Shown here in pieces: positions 33,007 through 43,100 of a stretch of 64,000 nt of DNA (positions are counted from its first letter, which is position 1; each line of letters starts with the position of its first letter). This DNA comes from GCA-2693325 sp036343635. Lineage in GTDB: Bacteria; Latescibacterota; UBA2968; UBA8231. Under the pieces are notes generated by a model. It ran no database searches, was not told the origin of the DNA, and saw only the letters and a program-made list of their open reading frames with translations. The stretch spans positions 1 to 64,000 of the forward strand of contig JAYYVF010000017.1 of NCBI GenBank assembly GCA_036343635.1. Reading direction: 5' to 3'. The position numbers were made by a program, and so were the translations under genes.

Positions 33007-33810
33007 ATGGAGACAAGGGAACTGGAGGGTCTGGTTTCGGTGGTCACTGGTGCTGCTCAGGGATTAGGTTTGGGTATTGCACGTGAGTTGGCTGAGAGGG
33101 GTTCAAAGGTCTTGGTAGCAGATCTACAATTAGCTAAGGCCGAGGCGGAATGTGAAAACTTTCGGGTTAAAGGTTTGGATGCCATTGCAATAGAGTTAGA
33201 TATTACCAATAGTGAGGGGGTCAGAGACTTTTTCTCAAGAATAGAGCAGCTTGATATTTTGGTTAACAATGCTGGAACTGGGCAACAGGTAGCACCAATC
33301 TCGGAATTGCCTGATTTAGAGTGGCACCGAGTGATAGATGCTACGTTAACAGGATCTTTTTACTGTTGTCGTGCCGGCGCTGAGATTATGGAGAAACAGG
33401 AGCACGGGGCGATCGTTAATGTTTCCTCTATTAATGGCCAGAATCCTGCGGCATTGGTGGCCGCCTACAACGTTGCCAAGGCCGGAGTGATTAGTCTTAC
33501 GCGGACGTTAGCTTTGGAATTGGCTGCCTACGGTGTTAGAGTTAATGCTGTTTGTCCAGGTCCCGTGTATACCGATTTCAATAAGCGCAATATGTCACAG
33601 CGATGTGAAACGTTGGGAATTACTGAAGAACAAATGGTTGAGCGTGTTCGAAGTGCGATACCACTTGGTCGATGGGGTGAACCGGAGGATATTGCTCGGG
33701 GAGTGGCTTTTCTATGTAGCCCTAATGCAGATTGGATCACGGGCGAAATTATGCGAGTATCCGGAGGAATGGAAGGGGTAGCAGCGACACCACCTAAGCG
33801 GCCAAAGTAA
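33007..33810 (+). CDS. Short-chain dehydrogenase/reductase
   Basis: 267-residue classical SDR. The NAD(P) motif is TGAAQGLGLG (14-23), followed by VNNAG. The catalytic set is Ser140/141, Tyr154 and Lys158 (YNVAKAG), with NAVCPGPVYTDF and SGG near the end. AAAGGAAG precedes the ATG. It stands alone between the SIS gene and tRNA-Gln with a terminator behind it. Substrate unknown; 3-oxoacyl-ACP-reductase-like sugar or alcohol dehydrogenases are the nearest types. Confidence 0.9.
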   Translation: METRELEGLVSVVTGAAQGLGLGIARELAERGSKVLVADLQLAKAEAECENFRVKGLDAIAIELDITNSEGVRDFFSRIEQLDILVNNAGTGQQVAPISELPDLEWHRVIDATLTGSFYCCRAGAEIMEKQEHGAIVNVSSINGQNPAALVAAYNVAKAGVISLTRTLALELAAYGVRVNAVCPGPVYTDFNKRNMSQRCETLGITEEQMVERVRSAIPLGRWGEPEDIARGVAFLCSPNADWITGEIMRVSGGMEGVAATPPKRPK

Positions 33811-33868
33811 TAGATGCTTGTTAGTGTGGGAGAAACTTTATCATTATCCCCTACTGAAAGAGTATGCA

Positions 33869-33906
33869 AAATAACCGCTGCAAAAATTATTTTACAGCGG
33901 TTATTT
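33869..33906. terminator. Bidirectional hairpin terminator (SDR gene / tRNA-Gln)
   Basis: A perfect 12-bp stem (33869-33880 with 33895-33906; core ATAACCGCTG) encloses a 14-nt AT loop. It sits 58 bp after the SDR stop and 1 bp beyond the tRNA 3' end. The minus strand shows TTATTTTGC at the far side, so it most likely ends tRNA transcription as well. Confidence 0.65.
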
Positions 33907-33907
33907 A

Positions 33908-33982
33908 TGGCAGCCCGGCAGGGACTCGAACCCCGATTGACGAGACCAAAACCCGCTGTCCTACCAATTGAACGACCGGGCT
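33908..33982 (-). tRNA. tRNA-Gln (anticodon UUG)
   Basis: 75 nt on the minus strand. The acceptor stem is AGCCCGG/CCGGGCT, discriminator G, and an encoded CCA end. D stem GTTC/GGAC, anticodon stem GCGGG/CTCGT around loop TTTTGGT (anticodon TTG), and a T loop with GGTTCGAGTCC. All arms fold normally. No integrated element or direct repeat is seen beside it. Confidence 0.93.
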
Positions 33983-34209
33983 ACTAGATATAAAGAATGT
34001 ATACGGATTCGTTTATAGTCAAGGGGAGAAATTCTTATGACCTCGTAGAGGAAAATTATCATTTTTTCGAAAAGTTGGTAGGATATTGAAAGAACTAGGC
34101 TGAGGACCAATTGGTTGATTTGGTCGCGGTTAATAATAGTCATTATTGTGTACTTCTCGGTTCCTTTGATTGAAATTACTGTGAAAAATATTTTTTATAT
34201 TCGTTGTAC
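33983..34209. other. Spacer upstream of tRNA-Gln
   Basis: No ORF of substance. It must contain the tRNA promoter on the minus strand; TTGACT is present (complement near 34016) but no -10 at correct spacing is obvious. It also contains the 3' flank of the gene at 34210. Confidence 0.4.
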
Positions 34210-35136
34210 CTATTTGCTCTCTAAAGAAATTATATCAAGGTAGCGCGCTGAAGCGGGCCCTAAAGCATCTCGATGCATGCGCCATGGGTCAGAGAAGACA
34301 TCATTCCCGATTTGTGTATCGAATAGATGTGTTCCGAGTTTTAATAAGGCTGCAGATTCATCGAATAATGATTCAGCATAAACAATACGCGAGCCTTCTC
34401 CTTTTTCGCCTATCAGTTTGGCACAAAATTGCACGGCCAAATTGTTTTCTCGTGCCATTGGGCTTCCCGGGATAAGGAAAACTAAGCGCGACCATTGTTC
34501 GTCACTTAGTTTATTCTGCCATTGGAAAATTTGATCGCGATAGTTGTCGATGCGGTACTTTGCTGCTATATCTAAATTTTTTTGGATCGGCTTCAGAAGA
34601 CCTCTTACAAATTTGATCAAATCTACATGATTTATATGATTGTTCGCTAATATTTTTGAAGTAAAAGCTATACATGCTGAAAGTATTTTCTTCTGTTCTT
34701 TTTCAACTTCTTTTGAGTTTAGGCGCAAAGTAAATGCACCAGCAGCTTTTTCGAAGGCTTTGACGAGTTCTTTTAAGTCAGAAACGGTTTTCTTTGGTAT
34801 CGACCCCTCTTCATTGCGTATCAAAAGGGAATAAATTGCCAGAGGTGCATGAGCTACAGCTTTAACATCATGGTAAGCTCTGTCTATAATTTTTCCTTCA
34901 ACACGTTGCTGTCCATCAATGAGTATCAGATTGTCACCGCGGACAATTATGATCGGTCCGCTTTGCTGCAATAATGTCGAACGAGTTTGGGCATAATGGG
35001 ATCTAAAAATTTTATTTAATTCAAGAACAGCATCATTCTCTCCGAGATTTTCAGCGTATAAATATTGCGTTTGCATAATTAATGCTATGGGGAAAAAAGA
35101 GGCTATGCGATTTATCCCTTGAGAAAATATTTTCAA
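34210..35136 (-). CDS. Exported protein of unknown function
   Basis: 308 residues from a TTG start with GGAGA eight bases upstream. The N-terminus has a signal-like hydrophobic segment (IASFFPIALIMQT, cleavage probably near YAEN). The rest is mostly helical, with a lysine-rich stretch (NSKEVEKEQKKIL). The C-terminal part keeps SDPWRMHRDALGPASARYLD. I do not recognise the family. It follows the Gly/Cys-tail protein gene by 70 bp on the same strand, so the two may form an operon. Confidence 0.65.
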   Translation of the reverse strand: MKIFSQGINRIASFFPIALIMQTQYLYAENLGENDAVLELNKIFRSHYAQTRSTLLQQSGPIIIVRGDNLILIDGQQRVEGKIIDRAYHDVKAVAHAPLAIYSLLIRNEEGSIPKKTVSDLKELVKAFEKAAGAFTLRLNSKEVEKEQKKILSACIAFTSKILANNHINHVDLIKFVRGLLKPIQKNLDIAAKYRIDNYRDQIFQWQNKLSDEQWSRLVFLIPGSPMARENNLAVQFCAKLIGEKGEGSRIVYAESLFDESAALLKLGTHLFDTQIGNDVFSDPWRMHRDALGPASARYLDIISLESK

Positions 35137-35206
35137 TTAAACGTCTCCATGTTTTTTTAAAGAAAAACGAATTGTTTTTTGAAGGAGTTGTTCGTTTGAT
35201 GAGTTG

Positions 35207-35881
35207 TCATCCGCCACCACAACCACCACCGCCACCACAACCACCGCCTAAGCTTGTTGCGCCGCCGCATGCCCCGCAAAGAAATACGGGATAGGCGGCC
35301 TCCGAAGAAGAAGTTTTCTCTTTCGCACCGAAACGGAGTTCGTTTTCAATGAGTTCGTAGTAATTACCCTTTTCAATTTTAAGCTTTGAGTCGAGAGCAA
35401 ATAGCAACGGTATGCGAGTCGGATGTTTTGGGTTAACATTTTCTATATTGCAGGCGATACGCCAAGTGCGTTTCAATTCAATGGCTATATCCTTAGGATT
35501 TTCGATCGAAGAGTTGGGTGTGTGATTGAATCTTCGTCCGAATGCTTTTTTACAGAAATTATGGTATTCAATAGTGTGTAAAATGAAGTGGTGCCATGCA
35601 GCGTCAACGATCAATGAGGGCATGCCTATTCGGCGGTTTCCAGCAAAGTGAGCGATTATAAAAAATTGTTTGAGTCCATTTAGTACAAGATTTACATCGT
35701 AGGAACTCAAGGCCGGATGTTCTTCGGCTATTTTGTCTTTTACCGATTTACTAAAATGATAACGTGTTATGAATTCAAGCCGCCGAGGAACGCGTACTTT
35801 GCTGTGCCATATTCGATATCCGATATAGGTCACTATATAAAATAGAATCGCGAGAAGAACTAATTTGTAGTTTGTGTTCAT
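35207..35881 (-). CDS. Membrane-anchored glycine-rich-domain protein with Gly/Cys tail
   Basis: 224 residues. One N-terminal membrane helix (LVLLAILFYIVTYIGY) is followed by a soluble domain with VDAAWHHFILHTIEYHNFCK and FGRRFNHTP, resembling the WHxFILxT-YxxFC pattern of glycine-rich-domain proteins (DUF1399-like); conserved His and Cys could bind metal. The C-terminus is a low-complexity Gly/Cys tail of about 25 residues (CGACGG then GGGCGGGGGCGGG). Function unknown. The tail is encoded by repeats of GGT/GGC and TGT triplets, and a Pro-rich ORF on the other strand is its shadow. Confidence 0.7.
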   Translation of the reverse strand: MNTNYKLVLLAILFYIVTYIGYRIWHSKVRVPRRLEFITRYHFSKSVKDKIAEEHPALSSYDVNLVLNGLKQFFIIAHFAGNRRIGMPSLIVDAAWHHFILHTIEYHNFCKKAFGRRFNHTPNSSIENPKDIAIELKRTWRIACNIENVNPKHPTRIPLLFALDSKLKIEKGNYYELIENELRFGAKEKTSSSEAAYPVFLCGACGGATSLGGGCGGGGGCGGG

Positions 35882-36225
35882 TCGGACCTGTTACGCGTGA
35901 ATAAGAGGTTTTGAAAAAACTGTTGGTGACATAATTCCAGGATATGAGATCAAAAACAATACTTGTCTCTAGTGCTTCATTTTAAGTTTGTTGCTGTAGA
36001 TAGGCAATATTGATTTGGGAATTAATATTGCCTAATGGCAACAAAAAAAGAAAAGGTAAAATTGGCGATAAGGACTGATTTTTCTATAAAATATACGGCT
36101 TATCAACTATAAATGGACCAATATGTTGCCAAAAAATAACATATAAATCCATGTCAAGGAGTCCATCGGCCAATTTCGTTTTCTGCTTGTATCATTGGAG
36201 GAGGACTGGGTTTCTCTATCCAAAT
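35882..36225. other. 344-bp intergenic region with a stem-loop
   Basis: No ORF of substance. TAGGCAATATT (36001-36011) and its exact complement (36024-36034) form an 11-bp stem with a 12-nt loop, and GTTGC/GCAAC (35990-35994, 36038-36042) can pair outside it. It lies between the 5' end of the membrane protein gene and the 3' end of the enolase-family gene. The run of A follows on the plus strand, so it is not a standard terminator for the minus-strand gene. Confidence 0.5.
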
Positions 36226-37362
36226 TTATTCGAAGAACCCTAAATCCTCTCTTGCGGCGGTTTTGGCAACGTCTTCATTTAGTGTTATACCTAGCCCGGG
36301 CTTGTCAGGTACCGTGATGTGTCCGTCGACTATCATCGGGCCTTCCATCGTAAGATTTGACCAGAGGTCATTATCAAGATGATGGAATTCTAAGGCTAAA
36401 AAATTTGGAACTGCTGCGCATACATGCATCATCGCGTATGTTCCGATGGGGCTGCATATATTGTGTGGCGCTAAGGGCATATAGTAAAGGTCGGCTAACT
36501 CTGCGATTCGCTTACTCTCTAATAGGCCTCCAGCTTTGGCAATGTCTGGTGTGACAATGTCGGTTGCTTGTGATTGAATTAATTCTCGAAAACCATGACG
36601 GGTATAAAAATTTTCGCCAGTACAGATCGGAGTACGCGTGGAATTTTTCACTCGCAACATGGCTTCCACATTTTCAGCGGGTATTGGATCCTCCAGCCAA
36701 AGAAGATCTAGATGTTCGAATTCTTTCGCGACCTTAAGTATGTCGACAGGAGTGTAGGCCCAATGGGCGTCGATAGCTAAATCTGTGTCCGGGTGTAAGG
36801 CATTACGGATCGCCGTAACAACATCAACATAGTATTTAATGTCTTTGTTGCGTATTCCTCGATTATATTCATCGCGTCTAGAGGGAAGTGGATCTATGTC
36901 AAATTTTATGGCATCAAATCCTCGTGCTTCTACTTCGACGGCTTTGGCAGCATAAGACTCTGGACTCTCGTCTTCGCCGGCATGGCAATCATTATACACT
37001 CTAACTGTATCTCGGAATTTTCCTCCGAGCATCTGCCAAATTGGCGCACCAAATGCCTGGCCTTTTATATCCCACAATGCCATTTCGATTCCACTGATTG
37101 CGCTCATCACCGCCCCTTGGTAATAACCTGAGGCAGATTGTCCGCGCATCATATCCCGGAAGCAACGGTCAATGTTGCGGGGGTCCTTCCCGATTAATGT
37201 TCTTTGTATCCTTTGATCAGTGACAATTTGGTGGACCCCTGCTCCGTGATAGGCTTCCCCGATACCTGTAATTCCTTGATCTGTTTTTACTTTAACCAAA
37301 ACCCAGGCGAATGGTTGCAAAACGACCGAACTTATTTCAGTAATCTTCATATTTTTATCCAT
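36226..37362 (-). CDS. Enolase-superfamily sugar-acid dehydratase (mandelate racemase family)
   Basis: 378 residues with the capping domain and TIM barrel of mandelate racemase/muconate lactonising enzymes. The motif IKFD at about 152-155 carries the lysine-type base; metal ligands fit Asp198 (IDAHWAY), Glu224 (LEDPIP) and Glu250 (TGENFY); Asp273 and His300 (APHNICSPIG) form the second catalytic side. His200 beside the metal ligand resembles galactonate/mannonate dehydratases, so it likely dehydrates a sugar acid. It stands alone. A start at Met5 is equally plausible. Confidence 0.9.
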   Translation of the reverse strand: MDKNMKITEISSVVLQPFAWVLVKVKTDQGITGIGEAYHGAGVHQIVTDQRIQRTLIGKDPRNIDRCFRDMMRGQSASGYYQGAVMSAISGIEMALWDIKGQAFGAPIWQMLGGKFRDTVRVYNDCHAGEDESPESYAAKAVEVEARGFDAIKFDIDPLPSRRDEYNRGIRNKDIKYYVDVVTAIRNALHPDTDLAIDAHWAYTPVDILKVAKEFEHLDLLWLEDPIPAENVEAMLRVKNSTRTPICTGENFYTRHGFRELIQSQATDIVTPDIAKAGGLLESKRIAELADLYYMPLAPHNICSPIGTYAMMHVCAAVPNFLALEFHHLDNDLWSNLTMEGPMIVDGHITVPDKPGLGITLNEDVAKTAAREDLGFFE

Positions 37363-37565
37363 TCTTTATTGGGGATTCAGTTGTCAATCGAACTTCTGGG
37401 TCTTAAACTTAGCCAAGCCTTTATTGATAACCAACATTATTTTGAAATATTGTTTGTAGACGTGTACGACGGCAATGATTGTAAAAAAAAAAAATAGGGT
37501 TGGGTAGCCTAAAGTACGGCGAAATTTTTCTGTGTTTGTGAGGATCTGTACTGGAGATGTAAAAT

Positions 37566-38183
37566 ATGCGACTGATTATTGTTGGATGTGAGTATTCTGG
37601 GGTTACGACTCTTATCAATGCGATCCATGGTTGGGGACTTCAGCATGGTATGAACTATCACTTAGATGATCATTTTACTATCCCCGATGCGTTTCATTTG
37701 AGCCAGGAGGAGCAACAGGCAATGCTTGATATGCTACCGGCGATTAAGGAGCGTTTTCAGCGTTTTCAAATTGCATATCATGTAAAATTACTGCATCGAT
37801 TTTCCCACATTCTCTTGGGTGGATTTCATATTGAAGAGATTGTGTATGGTCCAAGATATTATTATCCCGGTATAAATATTGAGATACGAGAATGGGAACC
37901 AGAGATGCCCAGTGATACAATTTTGGTTCATCTACATGCTTCCGCTGAAACTATTAACAGACGTATGGTTGAAAATCCACACCCGCAACAATTAGTGCCT
38001 TCTTCTGACATTTCGGTCGTTTTAGACGAATTTAAGCAACAATTTAACAAGTCGTGGATTAAGAACAAATTCTCTATGGATACCAGTGACTTGACGCCAG
38101 ATGGGTTACTCGAACGGTTTTTCACACTGTCGATTTCCCATCTCAATTCAAATGACTCACTTACTCGTTTACTAATTAAATGA
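37566..38183 (+). CDS. P-loop-like protein with degenerate Walker A
   Basis: 205 residues, cytoplasmic. The N-terminus MRLIIVGCEYSGVTTLINAI has the spacing of a nucleotide-kinase P-loop (GxxxxG-x-T), but the conserved lysine is Val13. Further on, LVHLHASAETINRRMVENP recalls the lid/arginine segment of small-molecule kinases. So it is probably a kinase-like or sulfotransferase-like fold with unusual or lost nucleotide binding. Family not identified. GGAGA precedes the ATG. It is followed after 33 bp by the formylglycine-generating enzyme gene, likely in one operon. Confidence 0.65.
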   Translation: MRLIIVGCEYSGVTTLINAIHGWGLQHGMNYHLDDHFTIPDAFHLSQEEQQAMLDMLPAIKERFQRFQIAYHVKLLHRFSHILLGGFHIEEIVYGPRYYYPGINIEIREWEPEMPSDTILVHLHASAETINRRMVENPHPQQLVPSSDISVVLDEFKQQFNKSWIKNKFSMDTSDLTPDGLLERFFTLSISHLNSNDSLTRLLIK

Positions 38184-38216
38184 TCTTTGGATCATATTTT
38201 TTAAAGGATTTTTGGA

Positions 38217-39152
38217 TTGAGTGAAAGTCGTTGCTGTGCAGCACAACAAGACGAAAAAGTTTGTTCGAAACAGGTTGAAGTCTTTAAGCGTGTCTCATCA
38301 GGAAAATTAGACGACATGGTCCTCGTTGATGTAGGTAATTTTCTCAAGGGTACTGACGAAAGCATTGGTTATGAGGATGATGGAGAAGGGCCGGTTCGGG
38401 AGATATATCTGGATGCTTTTTTCATCGATATAACGCCTGTAACGAATCGCCAATTTAGTGATTTTATCAATGCGACAGGTTATCGGACGGAAGCGGATGA
38501 CTTTGGATGGTCTTTTGTATTTCAGGCACATGTTCCCAAGAAAATCAGTGGTGAACCTGTGCCTGGCGTTCCATGGTGGCGTAAAGTAGATCGTGCTAAC
38601 TGGCGCCGCCCAGAGGGTCCTGGAAGTAATATTAAGAAACGCATGGAAAACCCAGTGGTTCATGTCTCTATTCGTGATGCTCGAGCTTATTGTGAATGGG
38701 TGGGTAAACGTCTTCCAACTGAGGCAGAGTGGGAAGCTGCTGGACGTGGAGGATTAGTGCAAAGACGCTATGCTTGGGGAGATGAACTGACTCCAGACGG
38801 AAAACATCAATGTAATATATGGCAAGGTGATTTCCCGTCTAACGATTCTGCTGCTGATGGATATGCTGGCACTAGTCCAGTTAAAGCTTTTCCTGCTAAT
38901 GGTTTTGGGATTTATTCGGTTGCTGGTAATGTTTGGGAGTGGTGTCACGACTATTGGAGTCCATTTTTTCACCGAAATGGTCCCGACAGAAATCCTACGG
39001 GGCCAGCAAGCGGTAATCGCCACGTTATGCGTGGAGGTTCTTTTCTATGCCATTCGTCTTACTGCAATCGATATCGTATTGCAGCTCGAACATCTAACAC
39101 ATCGGATAGTTCGACGGCTAATATGGGTTTTCGGTGCGTGCGAGATGTTTGA
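38217..39152 (+). CDS. Formylglycine-generating enzyme (sulfatase-modifying factor)
   Basis: 311 residues from a TTG start with AAAGGA eight bases upstream. The FGE-sulfatase fold is complete (PVTNRQFSDFINATGY, RLPTEAEWEAAGRG, AGNVWEWCHDYW). The active site GGSFLCHSSYCNRYRIAAR keeps both copper-binding cysteines, Cys278 and Cys283, spaced as in authentic FGE, unlike the many paralogues that lack them. It converts the sulfatase active-site cysteine to formylglycine with oxygen. No sulfatase is in the window. The N-terminal 30 residues (CC at 6-7) are unusual and may belong to a later start. Confidence 0.92.
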   Translation: MSESRCCAAQQDEKVCSKQVEVFKRVSSGKLDDMVLVDVGNFLKGTDESIGYEDDGEGPVREIYLDAFFIDITPVTNRQFSDFINATGYRTEADDFGWSFVFQAHVPKKISGEPVPGVPWWRKVDRANWRRPEGPGSNIKKRMENPVVHVSIRDARAYCEWVGKRLPTEAEWEAAGRGGLVQRRYAWGDELTPDGKHQCNIWQGDFPSNDSAADGYAGTSPVKAFPANGFGIYSVAGNVWEWCHDYWSPFFHRNGPDRNPTGPASGNRHVMRGGSFLCHSSYCNRYRIAARTSNTSDSSTANMGFRCVRDV

Positions 39153-39199
39153 AAGGCTTGCTCTGTGTTGATCTCGGTATAGCTACTGCAAACAGCTGT

Positions 39200-39622
39200 T
39201 TAATGACAAGGGACCAAGTGGGGTAATTGGTTTAGGCTTCCGCAAAGTATGGCTTTTTGTTCAAAGTGTTTCCCCAATTTTTTGGCTGTGACCATATCGA
39301 TACCGATTATCAAGAGGCTTATTTCAGGATCCCATTCTTTTTTTGTGTCTGTTCCTTCTCCTGCGTAAAACACATAGTCCCTTTCAGTACAATACGCTAC
39401 GAGATTTCGATGGCGATTTATGTTTTGTGGCTTATTTAACTTCTTTGATTGTGGATTGTAGGCTGTTATGTATGTCCAATTTAACTCTTTATGTTTTTTT
39501 AAGAGTTCTTCAAGTTCGTAGCTGTTCTGATCTATTTTAATACAAAATGGACGTTCAGTTTCCGTAACCCAATAGTCAGTAGATTCGTATGCGCTCCATA
39601 ATTTTATTTCATTATTATTCAA
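39200..39622 (-). CDS. DUF3293-family protein
   Basis: 140 residues. The core ITAYNPQSKKLNKPQNINRHRNL, then EWDPEISLLIIGIDMVTAKKLGKHFEQKA follow the DUF3293 pattern of a conserved NPxS-xxL block, a Glu near the middle and a C-terminal GQxA-like Gln. Function unknown; no signal peptide. It is convergent with the formylglycine enzyme gene across 47 bp and divergent from the emfourin-like gene. Confidence 0.75.
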   Translation of the reverse strand: MNNNEIKLWSAYESTDYWVTETERPFCIKIDQNSYELEELLKKHKELNWTYITAYNPQSKKLNKPQNINRHRNLVAYCTERDYVFYAGEGTDTKKEWDPEISLLIIGIDMVTAKKLGKHFEQKAILCGSLNQLPHLVPCH

Positions 39623-39697
39623 TTGACGATCCGTAATGAGAGATTTGGTTTATGTGAATATATGTTATACAATATACGCAAATAGAGGGGGAAACCC

Positions 39698-40123
39698 GTG
39701 CAGCGACTGATCATTGGAATCTGGCTTCTGTATGTAAATGCAATAGTGAGCTGTGGAGACCAGGACAAGCCCTTCGTTGTATCAGTTAGTAAGGGTGGTG
39801 GCTTTACGTCTTTATTTCAGGGATGTGAACTTCGTAGCGATGGGATGATCATAGAATGGAAACAGTATGGGATTGGTAAGCGCGAAGAGTTGGGAAGAAA
39901 GCAGCTTTCTTCGGTAAGAATTCGTGAGATAGCAGAACGATTGTTGGCACTCGAATTGTCAGATGGACTAATTGGTAAGCCGGGGAATATGACGTATAAA
40001 GTAGTGTATAGGGATGTCAATGATACATTGCGTTGGTCTTGGTCGATTGATGACTCGTTAGATTTGGAATGGGAAGAATGGTACCGGAACACGCGGGAAT
40101 TTTGTATTGATCATGCTAAGTAA
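39698..40123 (+). CDS. Emfourin-like lipoprotein, putative M4-protease inhibitor
   Basis: 141 residues from a GTG start with AGAGGGGG at good spacing. The signal ends in a lipobox at IVSC (Cys19), so it is probably membrane-anchored. The mature part opens with VSVSKGGGFTSLF, resembling the GGF segment with which emfourin (protealysin inhibitor) begins, and ends in an amphipathic helix (EEWYRNTREFCIDHA). Emfourin genes characteristically neighbour M4 protease genes, and an M4 protease starts 31 bp downstream here. Similarity is motif-level; a general lipoprotein is the alternative. Confidence 0.55.
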   Translation: MQRLIIGIWLLYVNAIVSCGDQDKPFVVSVSKGGGFTSLFQGCELRSDGMIIEWKQYGIGKREELGRKQLSSVRIREIAERLLALELSDGLIGKPGNMTYKVVYRDVNDTLRWSWSIDDSLDLEWEEWYRNTREFCIDHAK

Positions 40124-40154
40124 GTTATAACACTAAATTCGAAGAGATTATTTC

Positions 40155-43100
40155 ATGAGAAAATTGTTGTTGGGCACTCTTGCGGTGGTAGTAATTGGTG
40201 GAATGGTTTTTCCCACTGCAGACGCGAATGCAAAAAATTGGAAGTCTAAGAGCACTCGCAAACTCGGGCGATCCGTATCCTTGACATCAAAGGCTTCACC
40301 ACCGAGTCAACGACTCAAAAATAAGGTGTTAAAGCAAAATTTTGTTCCTTCAATCCCGCGAGCGAAGGTAGTTTCGGGAACGAATCAAGGATTTGGAACA
40401 CCTAGGGCGTGGGCGCGCGTTGTGCGTAAAAACGTTTTGGAAAAAGATTGGCATGTCTATCGGGATAGACGCTCGGGGCTACCAAAGCGTTTACGGTGGA
40501 AGGCCGCTCGTCCTGCTGGTAAGGTTGCGGTTCGACCCGCGCTATCCAGTGCTGTCGACCTGACCTACAGGCTATTGGAAACGCATCATGAGGCGTTCAA
40601 AATAACTAATCCCACCACTGAGTTTTTGGTCCGTGAAACAATTTTTGATAGGCGCGGTCAACTTCACGTGTTGATGCAACAATACTACGAAGGAATACCC
40701 GTGTGGGGTGGAGAGCTTACTTCGCATCTGGACGGTATAGGTCTTTACGCGCTGAATGCAAGTTACCAATCTTTGTCCCAGGTAAAGGTAGATACGTCAC
40801 CTACGGTATCTTCGATTCAGGCAATTGAGGTTGTGACTCAGAGCGTTGGGAGTATCTCGAACTTACCCCAATCGATTGGTGATATTTTAGATTATTCAGG
40901 TCCTGAAACACATTTATATCTTTGGAATCGCGACGCCGATCATGTGCGGTTGGTTTGGAGAGTGTTGCTGCGTCCTCAGGTTCATGAACGTAATTATTAT
41001 TTTGTTGATGCGCATACGGGAGAAATTATTCATCGATATGCGGCCAGTCCAAGCGATGGCTCCTTGCAGGCTAAAGCAAAAGATCTTAATGGCCAGGAAA
41101 AGACCTTAGAAGTATACGAACAAGAGAACCTGTTTTTCTTAGCAGATTTTACTCGCCCGATATACGATGAAGATCTAGCGGGATTTGGAGGGTTACCTCG
41201 GGGATCCCTTTTAACAATGGACTTGCAGGGGCGAGATTTGGCGAGGGATGTCGATTTTCTCATTGCGTCTTCTGAAGATAATAAATGGAGTGACGCCAGC
41301 GCGGTTTCTGCTCATGCCAACATGGCTCAGGTTTTTGAGTATTTCTACGATAGCTTTGGTAGAAGAGGGATTGATGGAGATGGTGACACGATTATTTCAC
41401 TAATACACGTTACCGATGGAGGGGAATCAATGTCTAACGCGTATTGGAATGGTCGTTTTATCGCGTATGGAGATGGAGGTGAGGCCCTTAAGCCATTAGC
41501 CGGCTCACTCGATGTAGCCGCACACGAATTTAGCCACGGTTTGATCGAACGAACGGTTAACCTTGAATACCAATTTCAATCAGGGGCACTAAATGAATCA
41601 ATCGCTGATGTGTTTGGTGTATTGATCGATGATGAAGACTGGCTGGTAGGTGAGGACGTTGTTTCGTCCGACTATTTTCCCTCGGGTGCGCTGCGTAGTA
41701 TGGTCGACCCGCACAACGGTGGTAATCCCGGCGATTTTTTTTGGCAGCCGTCTCATATGAGGGAATATGTTGAATTGGATATTGACGATGATAATGGGGG
41801 AGTCCACGTAAACAGTGGTATTCCAAACAAAGCTGCATATTTGCTCGCAGAGGCGATAGGCCGAGAAAAGTTGGGTCAGATTTATTATAGGGTTTTGGAC
41901 GCACGCTATTTAAATGCTACCTCGGGATTTACGGATATGCGGTTGGCCGTAGTTCAGGCTGCAATCGATCTTTATGGAGAGGATAGCGACGAATTTAATT
42001 CAGCGGTGGCGGCTTTTGACCAGGTGGGGATTACAGGGGATGAGGAATTGGTCGCGTCTGAGCCGGAAGAATTGCCTTCTGTAAAAGGGGAAGAATGGCT
42101 GGCTGTGGTAAACGCTGAAAATTTTGATACAAGTTTGTATCTTGTGCGGCCAACCGTGGGGGACGATGAGGATATTGTTCAGTTGACGGAGACTCAGGTT
42201 TTTGCAGAGACCGGAAATGCTTTAACAGTTTCTGAAGATGGTTCATATTTGTTTTTCGTTGATGATTCAAACTTTATCCGTGGAATTAATATTGACGGAA
42301 GTAATGAGGAAGTGTTGAGTGAAGAGGGGGAATGGTCTTCAATATCACTTTCACCTGATGGGAGTAAATTAGCAGCAACTTCCGTCTTTGAGGATTCAAC
42401 TATTTTTATCTTTGATTTGGTGAATCCTGAGAATTCGCTCGAGATGAAATTATACAATCCCACGACTCAAGATGGAATTCAATCAAATACGGTGCTTTTT
42501 GCAGATGCGTTGGATTGGGATCTCAGTGGTAAACATTTAGTGTATGACGCTTATAATTCTGTACGCTCAGGTGAAAGTACCCTGGGTTATTGGGATATTG
42601 CAATAATCGATGTAGAAAATGAGCTCATATTTTCATTGTTTGCTGCCCTGCCGGAAGGTGTTCATATGGGAAATCCTTCCTTTGCGCAAACCAATCCGCG
42701 GTATTTGGTGTTTGATTTTCACGATGAGTCTTCTGAAACCCACGAAGTGGGTGTGGCCGATTTGTTTGAAAATGAGGTCGGTTTTATTTTAGAGACAGGG
42801 AGAACTTTTTCCTTCCCGCGCTTTTCAGTCGACGATGAACGGCTTGTGTTTGAGAGTTATCGCGATGGAAGTTTCACAGTGTATCAAATTCCTTTAGCGA
42901 AAGATCGACTCTCAGCGTTGGCGGAGCCGGAACTGTTTTTAGAGGATGCTCAGTCGGCCACGTGGTTCGCAATCGGTTCTCGGCCGGATGTCGATACGGC
43001 TGTTGAAGAAGGGTCGGTAGATCTGTTGCCTGCCACATCGTCTCTTCAACAGAATTTCCCGAATCCCTTTAATGGGAAGACTCTAATTTCTTATACCCTA

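Noticed and set aside
33908..33982. tRNA-Gln as an integration site
   Set aside because: No integrase, direct repeat of the tRNA end or mobile genes are found beside it.
35082..35294. Proline-rich ORF ending the plus strand opposite the Gly/Cys-tail gene
   Set aside because: It is the antisense image of the GGC/TGT repeats in the real minus-strand gene.
37484..37497. Long A run as a regulatory or slippage signal
   Set aside because: It sits in an ordinary gap without a stem and could be simple homopolymer.
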